A stretch of 64,000 nt of DNA from Acipenser ruthenus (taxonomy: Eukaryota; Chordata; Actinopteri; Acipenseriformes; Acipenseridae), in assembly GCF_902713425.1 (NCBI RefSeq), contig NC_081193.1, forward strand, positions 86,200,514-86,264,513. The letters run 5' to 3'. Shown piece by piece: positions 13,333 to 26,014 of this stretch (within the stretch, counting starts at the first letter, position 1; each line of letters begins with the position of its first letter). The notes beneath the pieces were generated by a model, which saw only the letters and a list, made by a program, of their open reading frames with translations, did not search any database and was not told where the DNA came from. Both the position numbers and the translations under genes were made by a program.

Positions 13333-13612
13333 GAAATACTTTGAAACCTGGGAAAGGATCAGAGCCAGGGGAGCGATGGAAATACAGTGAAACCTGGGAA
13401 AGGATCAGAGCCAGGAGGTGATGAAAATACAGTGAAACCTGGGAAAGGATCAGAGCCAGGGGAGCGATGGAAATACAGTGAAACCTGGGAAAGGATCAGA
13501 GCCAGGAGGTGATGAAAATACAGTGAAACCTGGGAAAGGATCAGAGCCAGGGGAGCGATGGAAATACAGTGAAACCTGGGAAAGGATCAGAGCCAGGGGG
13601 CGTTGGAAACGA
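13333..13612. repeat. 45/46-bp minisatellite, about 6 copies
   Basis: Units of the form GAAATACAGTGAAACCTGGG plus AAAGGATCAGAGCCAGG alternate between a GGAGCGATG and an AGGTGATG ending. This gives a higher-order period of about 91 bp. Non-coding. Confidence 0.9.
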
Positions 13613-14499
13613 CACTTCATGCCATGAAGAAATTTGTTTTAAACTAGTTTGAAGATGAATTGTTCATAATGCCCGGTTTTGAGTAACGTGGGTACCAACG
13701 TCAATGACGCTTTGGCGGGGGGGGGGGGGGGCGGGGGCAGGAGTCATTTAGTGACAAACAAAACATGGAGAGTCAACAAGAACCGTGTGGCCCAGGTCTA
13801 CTTTGAAGAACCAAAAAAACCCTAAACAACCTACAGATCTAAAAAGCTGTACAACCTGCACTACAGGCTACCCCTCTACATATAGCTGGATAACAAGGAG
13901 TATGTACTGAAGCAATAACACAAGCCTGTCAAGTGTGAGAACCATTCCCCACGATAAATCACACCTGCTTCAACATGCAAGCATCCTCTTTGAAAAGCTG
14001 TGCCAAGTATTCTTCACATGTAGTGTACCGACAACCTTCCTTAAATACTCAGCGGTTTGTTAGGCCAAGGTCAAGCTCTTCAGAAACTGATATTTTGTTT
14101 TAGAAAAACTGAGGGGGAGGCTAGGAGTACAGATTAGGTCAGCGTGCAACACGTTGCACAGTCTGGCAGTAAGCAAACGCAAACAAATCAATCAAAATCA
14201 CCATCGTTCATGTTTATCAGCCAGAGTGATGGGGTGCTTGGTGTCACAAGGTAACTGTGTGCTATAGGATGTTAAGCGTGGGCACAGGAGGATTTCTTGA
14301 TTATACTGGTCTCATGGTCATTCAGTGATAATGGTAAATCAAGGTTTGAAGCACAGAATTAGCTGCTTTTTTTTTTTTACTCAATGATGCATTACAAAAT
14401 GTCCAAGTGTTTGCCTGGTACGGTCTCTATCGCAGAGCTGAACCCACACTGCTGCTGTGAGAGCCAGGCATGGTTGACCTAAAGAGCACAGTGATAAAA

Positions 14500-14560
14500 C
14501 AGGGTTGGAAATAAGACTCCTATCACACAGGTCCAGTTTGATTAGCCACAATGTCTTGAT
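14500..14560 (+). mobile_element. hAT-type MITE fragment (CAGGG-TGGAAATAAGAC end)
   Basis: CAGGGTTGGAAATAAGACTC matches the end of the hairpin MITE at 15674. Only one end was recognised. Confidence 0.5.
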
Positions 14561-15673
14561 AAAAAGCTCAGATATGTCTTAAGGGTTGGGGTCACTTCCT
14601 GTTTTTTTATTCCAATTCAATTTCCAATTCTGTCAATGAGCTTTTCACACTGGCAAATTAGCTGCATTAAAGTCATGATTTGTTCAACTGAGGAACTTTG
14701 AATCTATTTTTTTAAAAAGGAACAATTCAAGAACCAGCTGCTTTTATTTGTGGCGATTGCTGCTTTTCTTCAACACAAACACTTGTTACTTGTGCCCAAC
14801 ATTAGGACTAGTCAAATAACAGGATTACAAGGTAGCCTAGTAACACAGCTTTTGTAATTATTACACTATTCTGTAAAGCTTTAAGTGGCGTGTAAACATG
14901 CCCCGTGGCATTTGAGAAGAGGACCTTGCTACGGACAAAGCTTTTGCCACTGTGTTTGCAGCAGGTATGATCTCTTAAATTAACATCCTAAGTTAGTTGA
15001 AGCCTTTTAAACGTTTTGTTTTCATTTAAAACCATCAGTGGTAAATTCTTTGTAAATAGACTTTTTCCCCAATTAAGTTTAACATTTGCAACTTACAACG
15101 TCTCCTAAATTAAAGTTCCCATTTCTTTTCCTATAAAAGACAGATGGACAGTTTGTTCTCTCCAGTCAGAAGCAGCTTCCGTTTCTTTCTCCACAAAGTG
15201 TTATTCACAGAAAGCTTACTCTGTGTCACACAGGTCCCAGGTGGAAAACACAAACAGAAACCACCCCACCCAGAACTCAAAGGTAAGGGGGTGGGTATAG
15301 AAACCGGTCTCAACGGGTTTCGGTGAGAACGCCTACTATTCTGCTGTTGCCATGGTGTTCACAGCCTCGGGGCATTCCAATGTGCTCTCAGTGAACCAGA
15401 GTAAGCCTACCTGCACTGACTCGCTGGTCTCGGTTGAAGCACAACAACAAAAATTTTGAATACCCACGAAGTGACACAGAAATCAGATACGTAGGGAAAT
15501 ACATATTACCCCCCCCCCACCTCCAGTCATCCTCTACACGCCCAGTATTATTTAGCCTCCAGGTTCTCTGTTCAAATGCCGTTTTAATGGTAGTTTTATT
15601 TTATAGAAACAGATTTCAGAAATAACTTTCACAAACCTGGAAGTGCCAGTGACACATGATCTACAATTGTATA

Positions 15674-15823
15674 CAGGGATGGAAATAAGACACCCATTCC
15701 TGGTTTCACAAGGAGTTTAAATCTGACACACCTGAGCTTGTTACGTTAGACGGGGGCCAAGCTCATAGTAAAACCTGGAATGGGTGAAACTGCTCTACAG
15801 TAGGAGCCTTATTTCCGTCACTG
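15674..15823. mobile_element. Short hairpin MITE, hAT-like
   Basis: The left end is CAGGGATGGAAATAAGACAC. The right end reverse complements to CAGTGACGGAAATAAGGCTC. Inner arms also pair (CCCATTCCTGGTTTCAC and its partner near 15770-15790), so the whole 150 bp folds as a hairpin. The CAG...CTG ends resemble hAT MITEs. A clean 8-bp duplication was not found. Confidence 0.6.
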
Positions 15824-16652
15824 GTGTATCTGCACTACTGCAGCAGTGTCTGAAGCCTTCTGGTATTTGCATACTTCCATTTTGTGTGGATAATAAGGCA
15901 ATTGTTCCTAGTTACATATATACGGAAGGGTTAAAATCCAACTGAAGTTATTTATTTATTGTTAAAGAATTCATTAGAAGGTATTGGGTTGCTGTGGGTT
16001 TTAAATTACTGGGTTGCAAGATAAATTGGACTGCATAACTAACACATTAATATCATGAGTAGTCAGAATGTTTTTAAATCGGGTGCCCATGACTCAGTGT
16101 AGCACGTCATAGCTTGCTCTCCATCACCTATCCTCTACGTGAATCTCACCGACGAAGATCCAAACAGACAGGAGAACTGCTGGGCAAGTTGCAGCCTGCA
16201 GCAGAAAGCCTGCCAAAAAAAATAAGAACCGGAAAAAAAAAATAACGTTCAAAGAGAACCCCATTTTCAAAACAAAAGCGCTGTTCAGCAGTGCTTTCTC
16301 ACAACAAAAAAACAAACTATGAAGCGTCTCAGTGCTTAGTGTCTGTATGCGTCTTTAGGGACTGCAATGCAGATGACAGGAATTTTTCCATTTGCTTTCA
16401 CACCTGTATGAACAACTTTAAAAACACAATAAATACAAGCGCTGTCCATTATACGGGTCAAAGCAGGTATATTCACAGATGGATTATATCCAACAGCAGT
16501 GCAGCCTCTTACTTCTGAAGTGTATTCTGCTGAAACGCCTTTGACCTGAAAAACCACAACTCCTGGAAGCTTTAAAACAAGCCAGTTGAAAACTCACATT
16601 TACTTACAAGTTGTGTTTAAGCCAGTAGCTAGTAGAATTAATGTGTTACAAA

Positions 16653-16683
<31 letters not shown>

Positions 16684-17587
16684 AAGCAACATTGTTCAAT
16701 TTAGAGATCCCAACCAAACCACAGAACTGCCTGCTTACAACACAATAAGACAGACCATTACTGTACCTACTGAAAGCGTGGTGGAAATATGTTTGATTAA
16801 GCACGAGAATGGATTTGTATATTACACCAGAAAACACTTAAAACCAACAAAGAATCCCCGGGGGCATAATGTAAAGGGCATGGCATGTCATACCAAATGC
16901 TTTTTAAACATGAAGCACTACGGATGTGGGAAAAAATGTTTTACGTTAAAGTGAAGGGTACAAGGGTTGTGGTCTATTCCTTTTTAAAATCAACTCCCAA
17001 GAGACCATTGTTATGATTGCCTTCAAATGAAAGCAGTTGAACAATGTAATTGACCAACAGTGACCTAACCCTGTGTTCAATTAGGTTTTGCCCAGTAAGT
17101 TTTGAAAATATGAAGTCAGCATCTCAAAAGGTCTGGGGTAGAAGAAGCATTTTATTTCTTATTCTTGGGGTTATGCCCTCTGCCCACCCTCCCTCCTCTT
17201 GCAAAGGAACTAGTCACCATAACAACAATCCCATTGGTTTTGCATGTACACAAATAATCTTCTCTAGTACAGTGTAAACAAACTACACCCAGGTGCGTCA
17301 ATCCAACGTCTTGCTGATTTGTGCTTTCGGGTCAAGTTACGACAGGAGGCGAAATACAGAGACGATACTGGTATCAGAATAGTAGTTAGATTTCTAGTTA
17401 TCTTTTTACCGTATTACATTCTGTTCAAACCAGCATACCAGAGCTCACTCCAGCATAGAAAGACATTGATCCCAGTTTTCAAACCCAAACTGGTGTCACT
17501 GGCAAGTATTTTATATGCAGTTCAAATAAATATTCTAAAGTCATGGGATATCATTTGTTTTGGTCTCTAAACATTATAATTCTTGTC

Positions 17588-18015
17588 CCTCCCCTCCCCT
17601 CCCCTCCTCTCCTCCTTCTCCCGTCCCTCCCCCCCTCTCCCCCTCTCCCCCCTCCCCCTCTCCTCCTCCCCCTCCCCTCCCCCCCCTCCTCCTCCCCCTC
17701 CCCTCCCCCCTCCCCCCCCCCCTCCTCCTCCCCCTCCCCCCTCCCCTCCCCCTCCCCCCTCCTCCTCCCCCTCTCCCCCTCCCCTCCCCCTCCCCCCCTC
17801 CCCCCTCCTCCTCCCCCTCCCCCCTCCCCTCCCCCTCCCCCCTCCCCTCCCCCTCCCCCCTCCTCCTCCCCCTCCTCCCTCCCCCCCTCCCCCCCTCCTC
17901 CTCCCTCCCTCCCCCCCTCCTCCTCCTCCCCCTCCTCCCTCCCCCCCTCCCCCCCTCCTCCTCCCTCCCTCCCCCCCTCCTCCTCCCTCCCCCCCTCCCC
18001 CTCCTCTCCCCTCCA
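17588..18015. repeat. 430-bp pyrimidine minisatellite (CCCCTCCTCC type)
   Basis: Almost pure C and T on the plus strand, with repeating CCTCCCCCTCC-type motifs. On the MSH2 transcript strand it is a G-rich GGGGAGGAGG tract. Long ORFs in all frames here are low-complexity artefacts. It directly abuts an L2 3' fragment and probably expanded from that element's own pyrimidine-rich region. Confidence 0.95.
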
Positions 18016-18019
18016 TCCA

Positions 18020-18200
18020 TCTCCACCCTTGCCCCTCAGTGGTGGAACAACCTACCCACGGATATCAGGACTGCTCAGTCCCTGACCATCTTCCGGCGTC
18101 TCCTCAAGACACACCTGTAAAACTCACAACTCAACTATACTGGACTACATGGCACCCAATTGTGCCAGTAACGATTGTAAGTCGCCCTGGCTAAAACATG
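18020..18200 (+). mobile_element. L2 LINE 3' fragment next to MSH2 exon 6
   Basis: It encodes [18 protein letters not shown] and RRLLKTHL then a stop, followed by a shortened 3' UTR ending GTAAGTCGCCCTGGCTAAAA. Its end lies about 45 bp from the MSH2 exon 6 splice donor (18245), antisense to the gene. Confidence 0.85.
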
Positions 18201-18245
18201 CGACTGTAGAGGGTGAAGGTGAGTAAAGTCCGGAACAGAACTGAC

Positions 18246-21200
18246 CTCTCCTCAATGCGGTTCTTGTCCATGAGAGGCTGTTTGATCCACTGGTTCACCA
18301 GTCGCTGCCCCTGAGGGGTTTTACATTTGTTTAACAAACCCGCCAGAGACTGGGATCCAGTGGTGTCATCCGGGGAGGCCTGCAAATCAGGAAACAGGTT
18401 GGATTTCATTTACGGGTATGAACAGCTGCAGGGCAGACACTGTCAGGAGGAGTGTCAAAGCTATAACCAAATGTTGTTAAAAAACCTTCAATTATTTTCT
18501 TAAAAACCTTTCCAAGTCCCTATTCTTAGTTTTATTTTCATTCGGGTAAAGCAATGTTTTCTGTTCACTCCGGTAATCACACATGTGCTCTGCTGCCCAT
18601 AGAGGTCCATTACCTCCTTGTTCCTGCTGCCAGTGTATTCTGAACCCATTGTACTGTGTGATATTCTTACCTGGAACAGGTTGAGCGCTTGGACTGCGGC
18701 ATTGTCCAGCCTCATGTACTGACTCAGGTCAAAGGTCGTCAGCTCGAACGACCCGAAGTTGGACTCGTCCGACAGCAGTTCCAGGAACTTGATCACAGCA
18801 GACACAGACGACATGGCGACCTGGAAAACATGAGCAGACGTAAACAAAGACTGCACACAGCAGAGAACACCTACATCACACAAGACACAGGGCAATATTC
18901 ACAGAGCATTTACTATTGAGCAGAGTCACACAAGACACAGGGCAATATTCACAGAGCATTTACCATTTATCATTGCCACTGTGAGAATCTCATTTTAACA
19001 GAATACTGCCAATAGCAACTTTGATCTACGCTGTGTTGAAATTCATTACAAGGGAATGGGAACTGGGAATTCATTTTAAAAGATACGAATGGACCCCAAC
19101 CCTGATTTGAAGCTTCTTTGATGGTTATCAACGCGGTAAATACTTTGCAAATATGGCCCATGGCCTTGTAATAGGTTGCTATACAGTGAGTGCTGAGCCG
19201 TGTGTAGAATACCAGTGTTCCAGGGTAATCATTTTCTAAAATATCAAAGGAATCCATTCAGCCATTTTAAAACAAAGTGTGGAAACAGGAAGACTGCCAA
19301 AATGACTGCCAAGGAGCTGTTCCAAGAGCAGTGTTGATTGTTGTGTGATGTATTGGTATGCAACTCTGAGACTATTGCATTACAACTTCAGCCTTTATAT
19401 AAAAGGGGCATCGGTTTGAGTTTGAAGAGGAGCTAATCTTTCTTATTTCACGTCAAACCCCCTAGGTCCAATAAACACATAGGTGGCTCACGTTTTATTA
19501 ACTACAGGTGATTCTCTATATGCAAGTCCGGGACGACTTCCCAACATTAGAGCTTCAAGCAGTGTTAATGCAGTGGATAAAGAGCGAAGTGAAATGCATC
19601 ACATTACGGTGCCTTTGAATCTTTTAGTTTCAATGAAGAACCCATTCATCTAAAAGAAAAGTTTCTTAAAGCAAGTTACTTAGTTCAGTATTTCAGAATA
19701 TGCACTGAAAAAAATCAAGCCTTGCTTATAAATCATTACATAGGTCATATAATATTAATAAGTGGTACTAAATACCTTTGTTTTTTCTCTCACTCCAGAC
19801 CAACACAATACAAATTCTCACTATAACTAACCCCCTCATTTGAATTAACACACAGGTATTTTGAAACACATTAAACAAGACTGAATAACCACTTCTCATT
19901 TATTCTCATATGGGCCCACAAGCCTTATATTTAGGGGTCTACCTAAATCGTGAGGGGTCACTGCGAAATTCACTTCTTTTAGTGGCCAATGCATACCGGA
20001 CCAGTACAGAGAGAAAAAAATAGAAACCTCGTTTAAATGAACTACTGCACAACGCAAGCGACGCAAACTACGTATCTTCCTTCTGTAGATAGGCTTTTTT
20101 TATTCCTTTGCCGTCCTGTGTGCATTGCACTTGGGCAAAACACGTCCTTAAACGAATAACATTTACAAAAACATACTCCAAAGCGGTTCGTGTTCACTGT
20201 TCAAACGACAACAATGTTTTAATCAGCCTATCCCTGTGTCTGTACTGGCTTTTCTATGACCTGTACTGTACAGTAGTGGGTGGGACAAAGTCAGTGCTGC
20301 ATTGTTTTGATTTAGGTTGCTAAAATCTAGTTTTCAGCATTGCAGGTAAAATACCAGAAATGAATGACAAAGCAAAAAAAGCAAAGTATATTTCGGCTGA
20401 TGATCGTGTCAAGATATTCCCCAAAGAAACTGTACATGCAAATCGAGGCAAATATTTTGCAATTAATGTGTCTGGAGAAAATACGATCGATCGCTATTTC
20501 GCTTCAGAATCACACATTAAAACCAAAGGCTACTACAGAGGCGGCTGAACAGAACGTAAAATAAAACCGCTTTCAGAAAACAAATGCAGACAAAAAGTAT
20601 TCCTGTTGGTTGTAGCCAAGTTAAATCAGTACTACAGGTACGATCTAGCACAGCCACCTCGCTTAAAACACCTGCTGCTTACTTTTTAAACACAGTTAGA
20701 ATTTTAGACCCGAATAGTCACGTTTTCTTTGGTTTTGGCTCGGTAATAATAAAATAAATTATTGGATGGGATAAATAACATGACAAACGTGCTGCATATA
20801 TGGACTTTATTAATGAATGCCAGCTACCTTTGGGTAACTGAGTTTAGGGACTGTTTCTAATCGATTTCCACACCTGTATAACTTGGCAAAGCTTTGCCTT
20901 ACACTTCCAACCAATTCAGTGGATGCAGACGTGCAGTCTCAATGTATGGGCAAGTCCACACCAGACGGAGAATGTCGGCAGCAACTGTTGGGAGATGTTG
21001 TATGCTTGCCTTTAACAAATGACAGCACTCTGTTTTAGTAAGTAAGCAAGTACCACTATTTTTAGGCTTTTGTAGTGCACTGAAATACTGTCTACTTAGG
21101 TTTCTTTAATGTTTAAACAGGTCCGCGAAATCCTAATTTTATTCCATAATCTATCCACGAAATATACGTAAAATTACCATGATTTAAGTAGACCGCTACT

Positions 21201-24200
21201 TGTATTGTTTACCTGACACAGAGACTGCAATTTGGGCTGTATCATTACTCAAATAGCACAGTATCTGCTTTCAGGGACTGCCAGGAACTCTGCTCAAGGT
21301 AGCCTGTAAAATCCTACAATACACAATACAAACGATTCATCCCTCGATTACCATACGGTATAGCATGTAAAAGGGCCTTTAGTCGTTCTGCTCCCTGCCT
21401 TTGCAACTCCGTCCTAAGTCATATCAGGAATGCTGGCTCAGTCCAATCTTTTACATCACTTTTAAAAATATTTGTTTTAATTAGCTTATTTTTTATCTGG
21501 ATTGGTTGGCCAATGGTTTTTTAATTCGTAAAAAGCACCCTGGGATGCTCTGCATGAAGAGAGCTATATACATTGATACACAATGAATTGCTCAGCCCAC
21601 TAAACTACAAGATATCAAGAATCATTACAAACAAGAATTATAGAAGCGATAATGAAGGACAAAAAATCTACTTCTCTTGAGGTGCTTTCACACAGAGGAG
21701 TTATGACAGTTCACTATAGCGTAGTGCTTAATTTGTGCCTGAGCCATAGTGCCGGTACCTATAGTTAAAAATCTCATAAAATGCCTTCTTTTTAAAATCT
21801 CAACACAGTTGCATTAAGTCTGCAAGTTCTTGCGTGCGCGTTAAAGAGAGACAGTCCGCTGCCACATTTGTAGCCTACTTTAAATTACTTTACGATTTCA
21901 GCTTGAGTGCCTTTAAGTAAGATGACACTGGCTGCAACTCTATTCTCGTTTTTTATACACAAATAAGCTTACTTGATTTGAAAAACATGAACGATACAAG
22001 CAACTTCTTACACTAGTTGGTTTGATTAAAATATGAAAGCTCAACATTTATTTCAACAAAGAACAACGGCAACTAATGAAAAAAAAGATATTGTAGCCTA
22101 CTTCAATAGGAACATTAGCCTGCTATATTATATTAAACCATAACAATGAAAATAATAACAATCTGGTTCTCTTGCCTTTTTCAATGAATATAATTTAATT
22201 AATAGAGAATAAAACATACTAAGTTAACAAATACCTAGCCTAACTTTAATTAATCGTTTTTGTAATCTACCAGCAGTTTCTGTTGCAGACACATCGCTGA
22301 TAATAGTGCAAACCGTGGGTCAAACCAATGTTCGTGTTGGGGTGCGTTTTTTCGTCAATATCGTCCTTCTGGACTTTTTATTTTTAATGTAGAATACGTG
22401 ATTGTAAACATCTAATACAAGTACGTATAAACGTGTTATGATTTTGAATATGCTCTTCTTAGGGTCGGTATTATTGTCCCGGCACCTCTTTCTTTACAAA
22501 TTAAGCACTGCGTGCATGTGTTTGTTCTCATGGCAACAACAGACCTATCTGTTGATTGACAGGTTTGAAAGTTGTACTCACGCGATCTCTTTGGCAGTGT
22601 GAAAGGGTTATGACGGTATTACACCGGCATAGATTGCGCAATTTCATGCTGTGTGAAAGGGTATTTTACACACTCATTAAAACGTTTCAGAGACGGCACA
22701 GTAGCTGCATTTTTGTGTGAAAATGGTATTGGAGTCCTCAGATTTGAATAGAACACACTTAGGATTATCAGTGGAATATCAAGCTGAACAACACATAAAA
22801 CAACAAGGGTGTCCCAGAAGTTAGGCTTCAGGCACAAAATGTCTAAGCAAAGAGGAACAAATGCAGGTCATTTTGATGAGTAGTGCAGATAATCAATATG
22901 AAGCGGCCGTTGGGCGTCCTAATAAGCATAATTATAGCGCCTGTGATGCCTGACTTAAGCGGCATCCTGTAGAGTATCTTCAGAAGAATGTAGAGGTTGG
23001 TTTTCACCTCACCTGCTTCTCCATTTCAGGCAGGGCAGCACTGGAGACCTGCTCCCCCTTCTTGGCTCTCAGCAGTCGGTTCAGGTCCTGCACAATGTCC
23101 TTGGTGCTGAACTCTGCCTTCTTCCGGTCCGTGATGAGAATGCCCCCTCGCTGCACTACCTGCCACGGATGAGACGAGACACTGCCTGTCAAACGCACCT
23201 TCCATCGGACTGACCCAGGGCTGGCCAGCCTAGGTACTGATGAGCTAGCAACACAAACCTGTTTGGTTTTTATTTAGCATGCCCAATTACTTTACCCAGT
23301 TTAGAATGTCCAATTATGTTCCCTTTACCACAGCAATCCCTACAACAGCTCAGAAGGACTGAAGGTCAGAGGGCGTCCTCCGATCCCACAACCAAGCCAA
23401 TTGCCTCTTTACAACTGCCGCTGCCTGTGAAATCCCCAGTGAAGTTAGTCAACCTCACATTCTGCTGTACCTGCTGGGATTGCTCCTCATTACCTGTCTG
23501 AGTCTGCCCATGTCCCCGGCAGTCTCCCCGCTCGGCAGCACACACTCCTTGGGTCCGATCTGCACCAGCAGGGCTTCCAGGTTGGAGAACTGGTCGTTGT
23601 CTGTGAACTCGCACACACCCAGCCGCCTCAGCGTGGAGTCCACGTAGCCCACCCCGACCTGCCGCTGCCCGTCGACCATGCTCAGCTTCACCCCCACCAC
23701 ACCTGCCGCCGTGGAGGAGTCACTGGTGCCAAACAGGATCTCCTCAAACTGGGTAAGGTTCCCTGGAGAGGCCTGGGGCACAAGAGCAGGAAACTCCATG
23801 AAACAGAAAAAAATATAAAAAAAGCAAGTAGACAAGTGCTTTGGATTCATTCTTCACGGAAAATGTCAGACACCAAGTTCTGTTTTTTTTTTTTTTGGTA
23901 AAGTACCTGGCCTGTGTGTATAATTTTATGATTTTAATCTTTGTCACCATTTGCTGAAAATTACAATACTGTGTATAAATGCAATTCAATGTTTAGAGTA
24001 GTTCTTTAAAGTCATTGCGCACCATGTTACTAGGTCAAACCAACAAACCTTACCAAGGTATGTGGCAGCACATGTACATAAGTGTGTGCCACATATGGCA
24101 TGCATTTGTCATGTTTTTGTGCAATCTATATATTCGAGATTAACCCGCAAACACAGCAAAGCCAATAGATATTTTTGGCACAACAGCTGTGTTCCCTTAT

Positions 24201-25968
24201 TTAGAAAGTGGCATCAAATGTTAAACAAAACCAAGATCCTGTTCATTAAATGGGTAATACTGAGGCCATTAAACTTAATTTCAGGAGATGCGAGACAACA
24301 GCTATACAGTATCAGCACTGAATTGAGCTCATAGTCTTCAATTAACATTCTGCAAAGATCATGCCAAGTTAGCAAGTACCTTTGGTCATGTTATTTTAAC
24401 CCTAAATATCAGTAACCAACATACATACCAATGTTTAAGTAAGGATCTTTTCAGAAGAAATAGTTTGAATTCCTAATTGTAATTATATATATATTTTTTT
24501 TAATGTTAACATTTAAATAATGCAGTGCTTACACACTTAAAGGATATAGAGAGACAACTATATTGCAGAAGAACTACACAACTACGACAGGTTACGGTTT
24601 GCAAGTGTCTAACAAACTAATGTCATCTAATAGGACAAGCACTGGCAGAAGTGCCTCCCGGTGAGCTTGCGAAATCGATCAGGAGGATACGCCTTGTGTA
24701 AAAACCACAATGCTCTTCCCTGAAGCCGATTTCCCAGCTGGGATCAATTTCGAACCCAACGCTTACTAAGAACCAGCAACATCCATCACAGCCTCAACGC
24801 TTGTTGCAAGCAGCAATCAAGAAACGTTTCTGAACTGTTGCACGGTGTCATTATGACAACTGGAAATGGACACAGAAGACTATTCAGTAGTAAAATGACA
24901 GCAGCACCACGTTTTCATCGGGACGCATTGCAGTGCAGTTTACTGTATCCCCCGTGCCACACCTTGTATGCCAGCTGCCAGTCATGCTCTCTGGACGCCT
25001 TGCTTCCGGCCTTGTTCTTGTAAACTTCCACCCTGTACTGCCGGACAAGGAGGAGATCCCGAACGAAGGACTCAAAGTTCGCTTTACTGAGACACACGCT
25101 CTCCAGTCTCCGGCTCCCTAAATACAACACAATAAATAAATCCATTCAGCAAACAGACCACATTTAAACTCCAGAACAGGAAACAACATACAACAAAAAC
25201 AAAGACAGTTGTATTATTGCTCTAGATAAGAAGAGCTTTCTAACTGCATCTGTCCTGTACTGTCATGTGCATTGTAGGGGCGCAGTGTGCTATTTGCAAG
25301 TCTCAATGGTCATGTTACAGACTACTGCCCCATTCCACACCCATCACAAGCCACAGGACAGATCTGCTAACCCCATAGGACTTGCTTAGAAAGTGTGGAG
25401 TCAGAAAGATTACCACAGGGTACCCCTCACTGGCTTTCTGTGTATAAAGTCAAAGCTAGCCAATCTAGCCTAACTGTGACCATTGCAGAACACTCCGGTT
25501 TTAAACTTTGCTTGCTTAATGCACAGGAACTGATTACTTTCTGTAAGACTGCAGTGCCCCATCATATTCTACTACTATAGCATTCGTCCAGTTTACCTGC
25601 ATGAACTCTATCAGAAAGCAGTGCTTCTGTTATCTCAAACCGCTCCTCACTACATCTCCCTGCGAGACACACACGCTATTATTTATTTAGGTTTTAAATT
25701 CCATCTTCAAGCAATGGATTATATAAACCTGGGAGAACAACGGAATTAATAATTATATTGTCCATATATACATATTTTTAACTATCCAATGCTTATACAT
25801 TTTGTCTTACTTGTACTTGCTAGAACCAAAGTCATTGTATTTAATTTGCTCTTAATTGTATTATTACTTGTACTGTGATCCTTGAAATGTATTTTTGTTT
25901 ACAACTGTAAGTCGCCCTGGATAAGGGCGTCTGTTAATAAATAAATAAATAAATAAATAAAATAAATA

Positions 25969-26014
<46 letters not shown>

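Larger units (their letters stand above)
13613..17587. other. Non-coding, presumed MSH2 intron 6
   Basis: Contains the hAT-like pieces at 14500 and 15674, a G run at 13719-13731 and poly(A/T) runs. No exon of MSH2 (for example the exon 7 homologue) was found on the minus strand. Confidence 0.4.

Noticed and set aside
17543-18194. Long overlapping ORFs rich in Pro/Ser/Leu or Gly/Arg/Glu on both strands
   Set aside because: They are translations of a pyrimidine/purine repeat with open frames in several registers, typical of low-complexity DNA.
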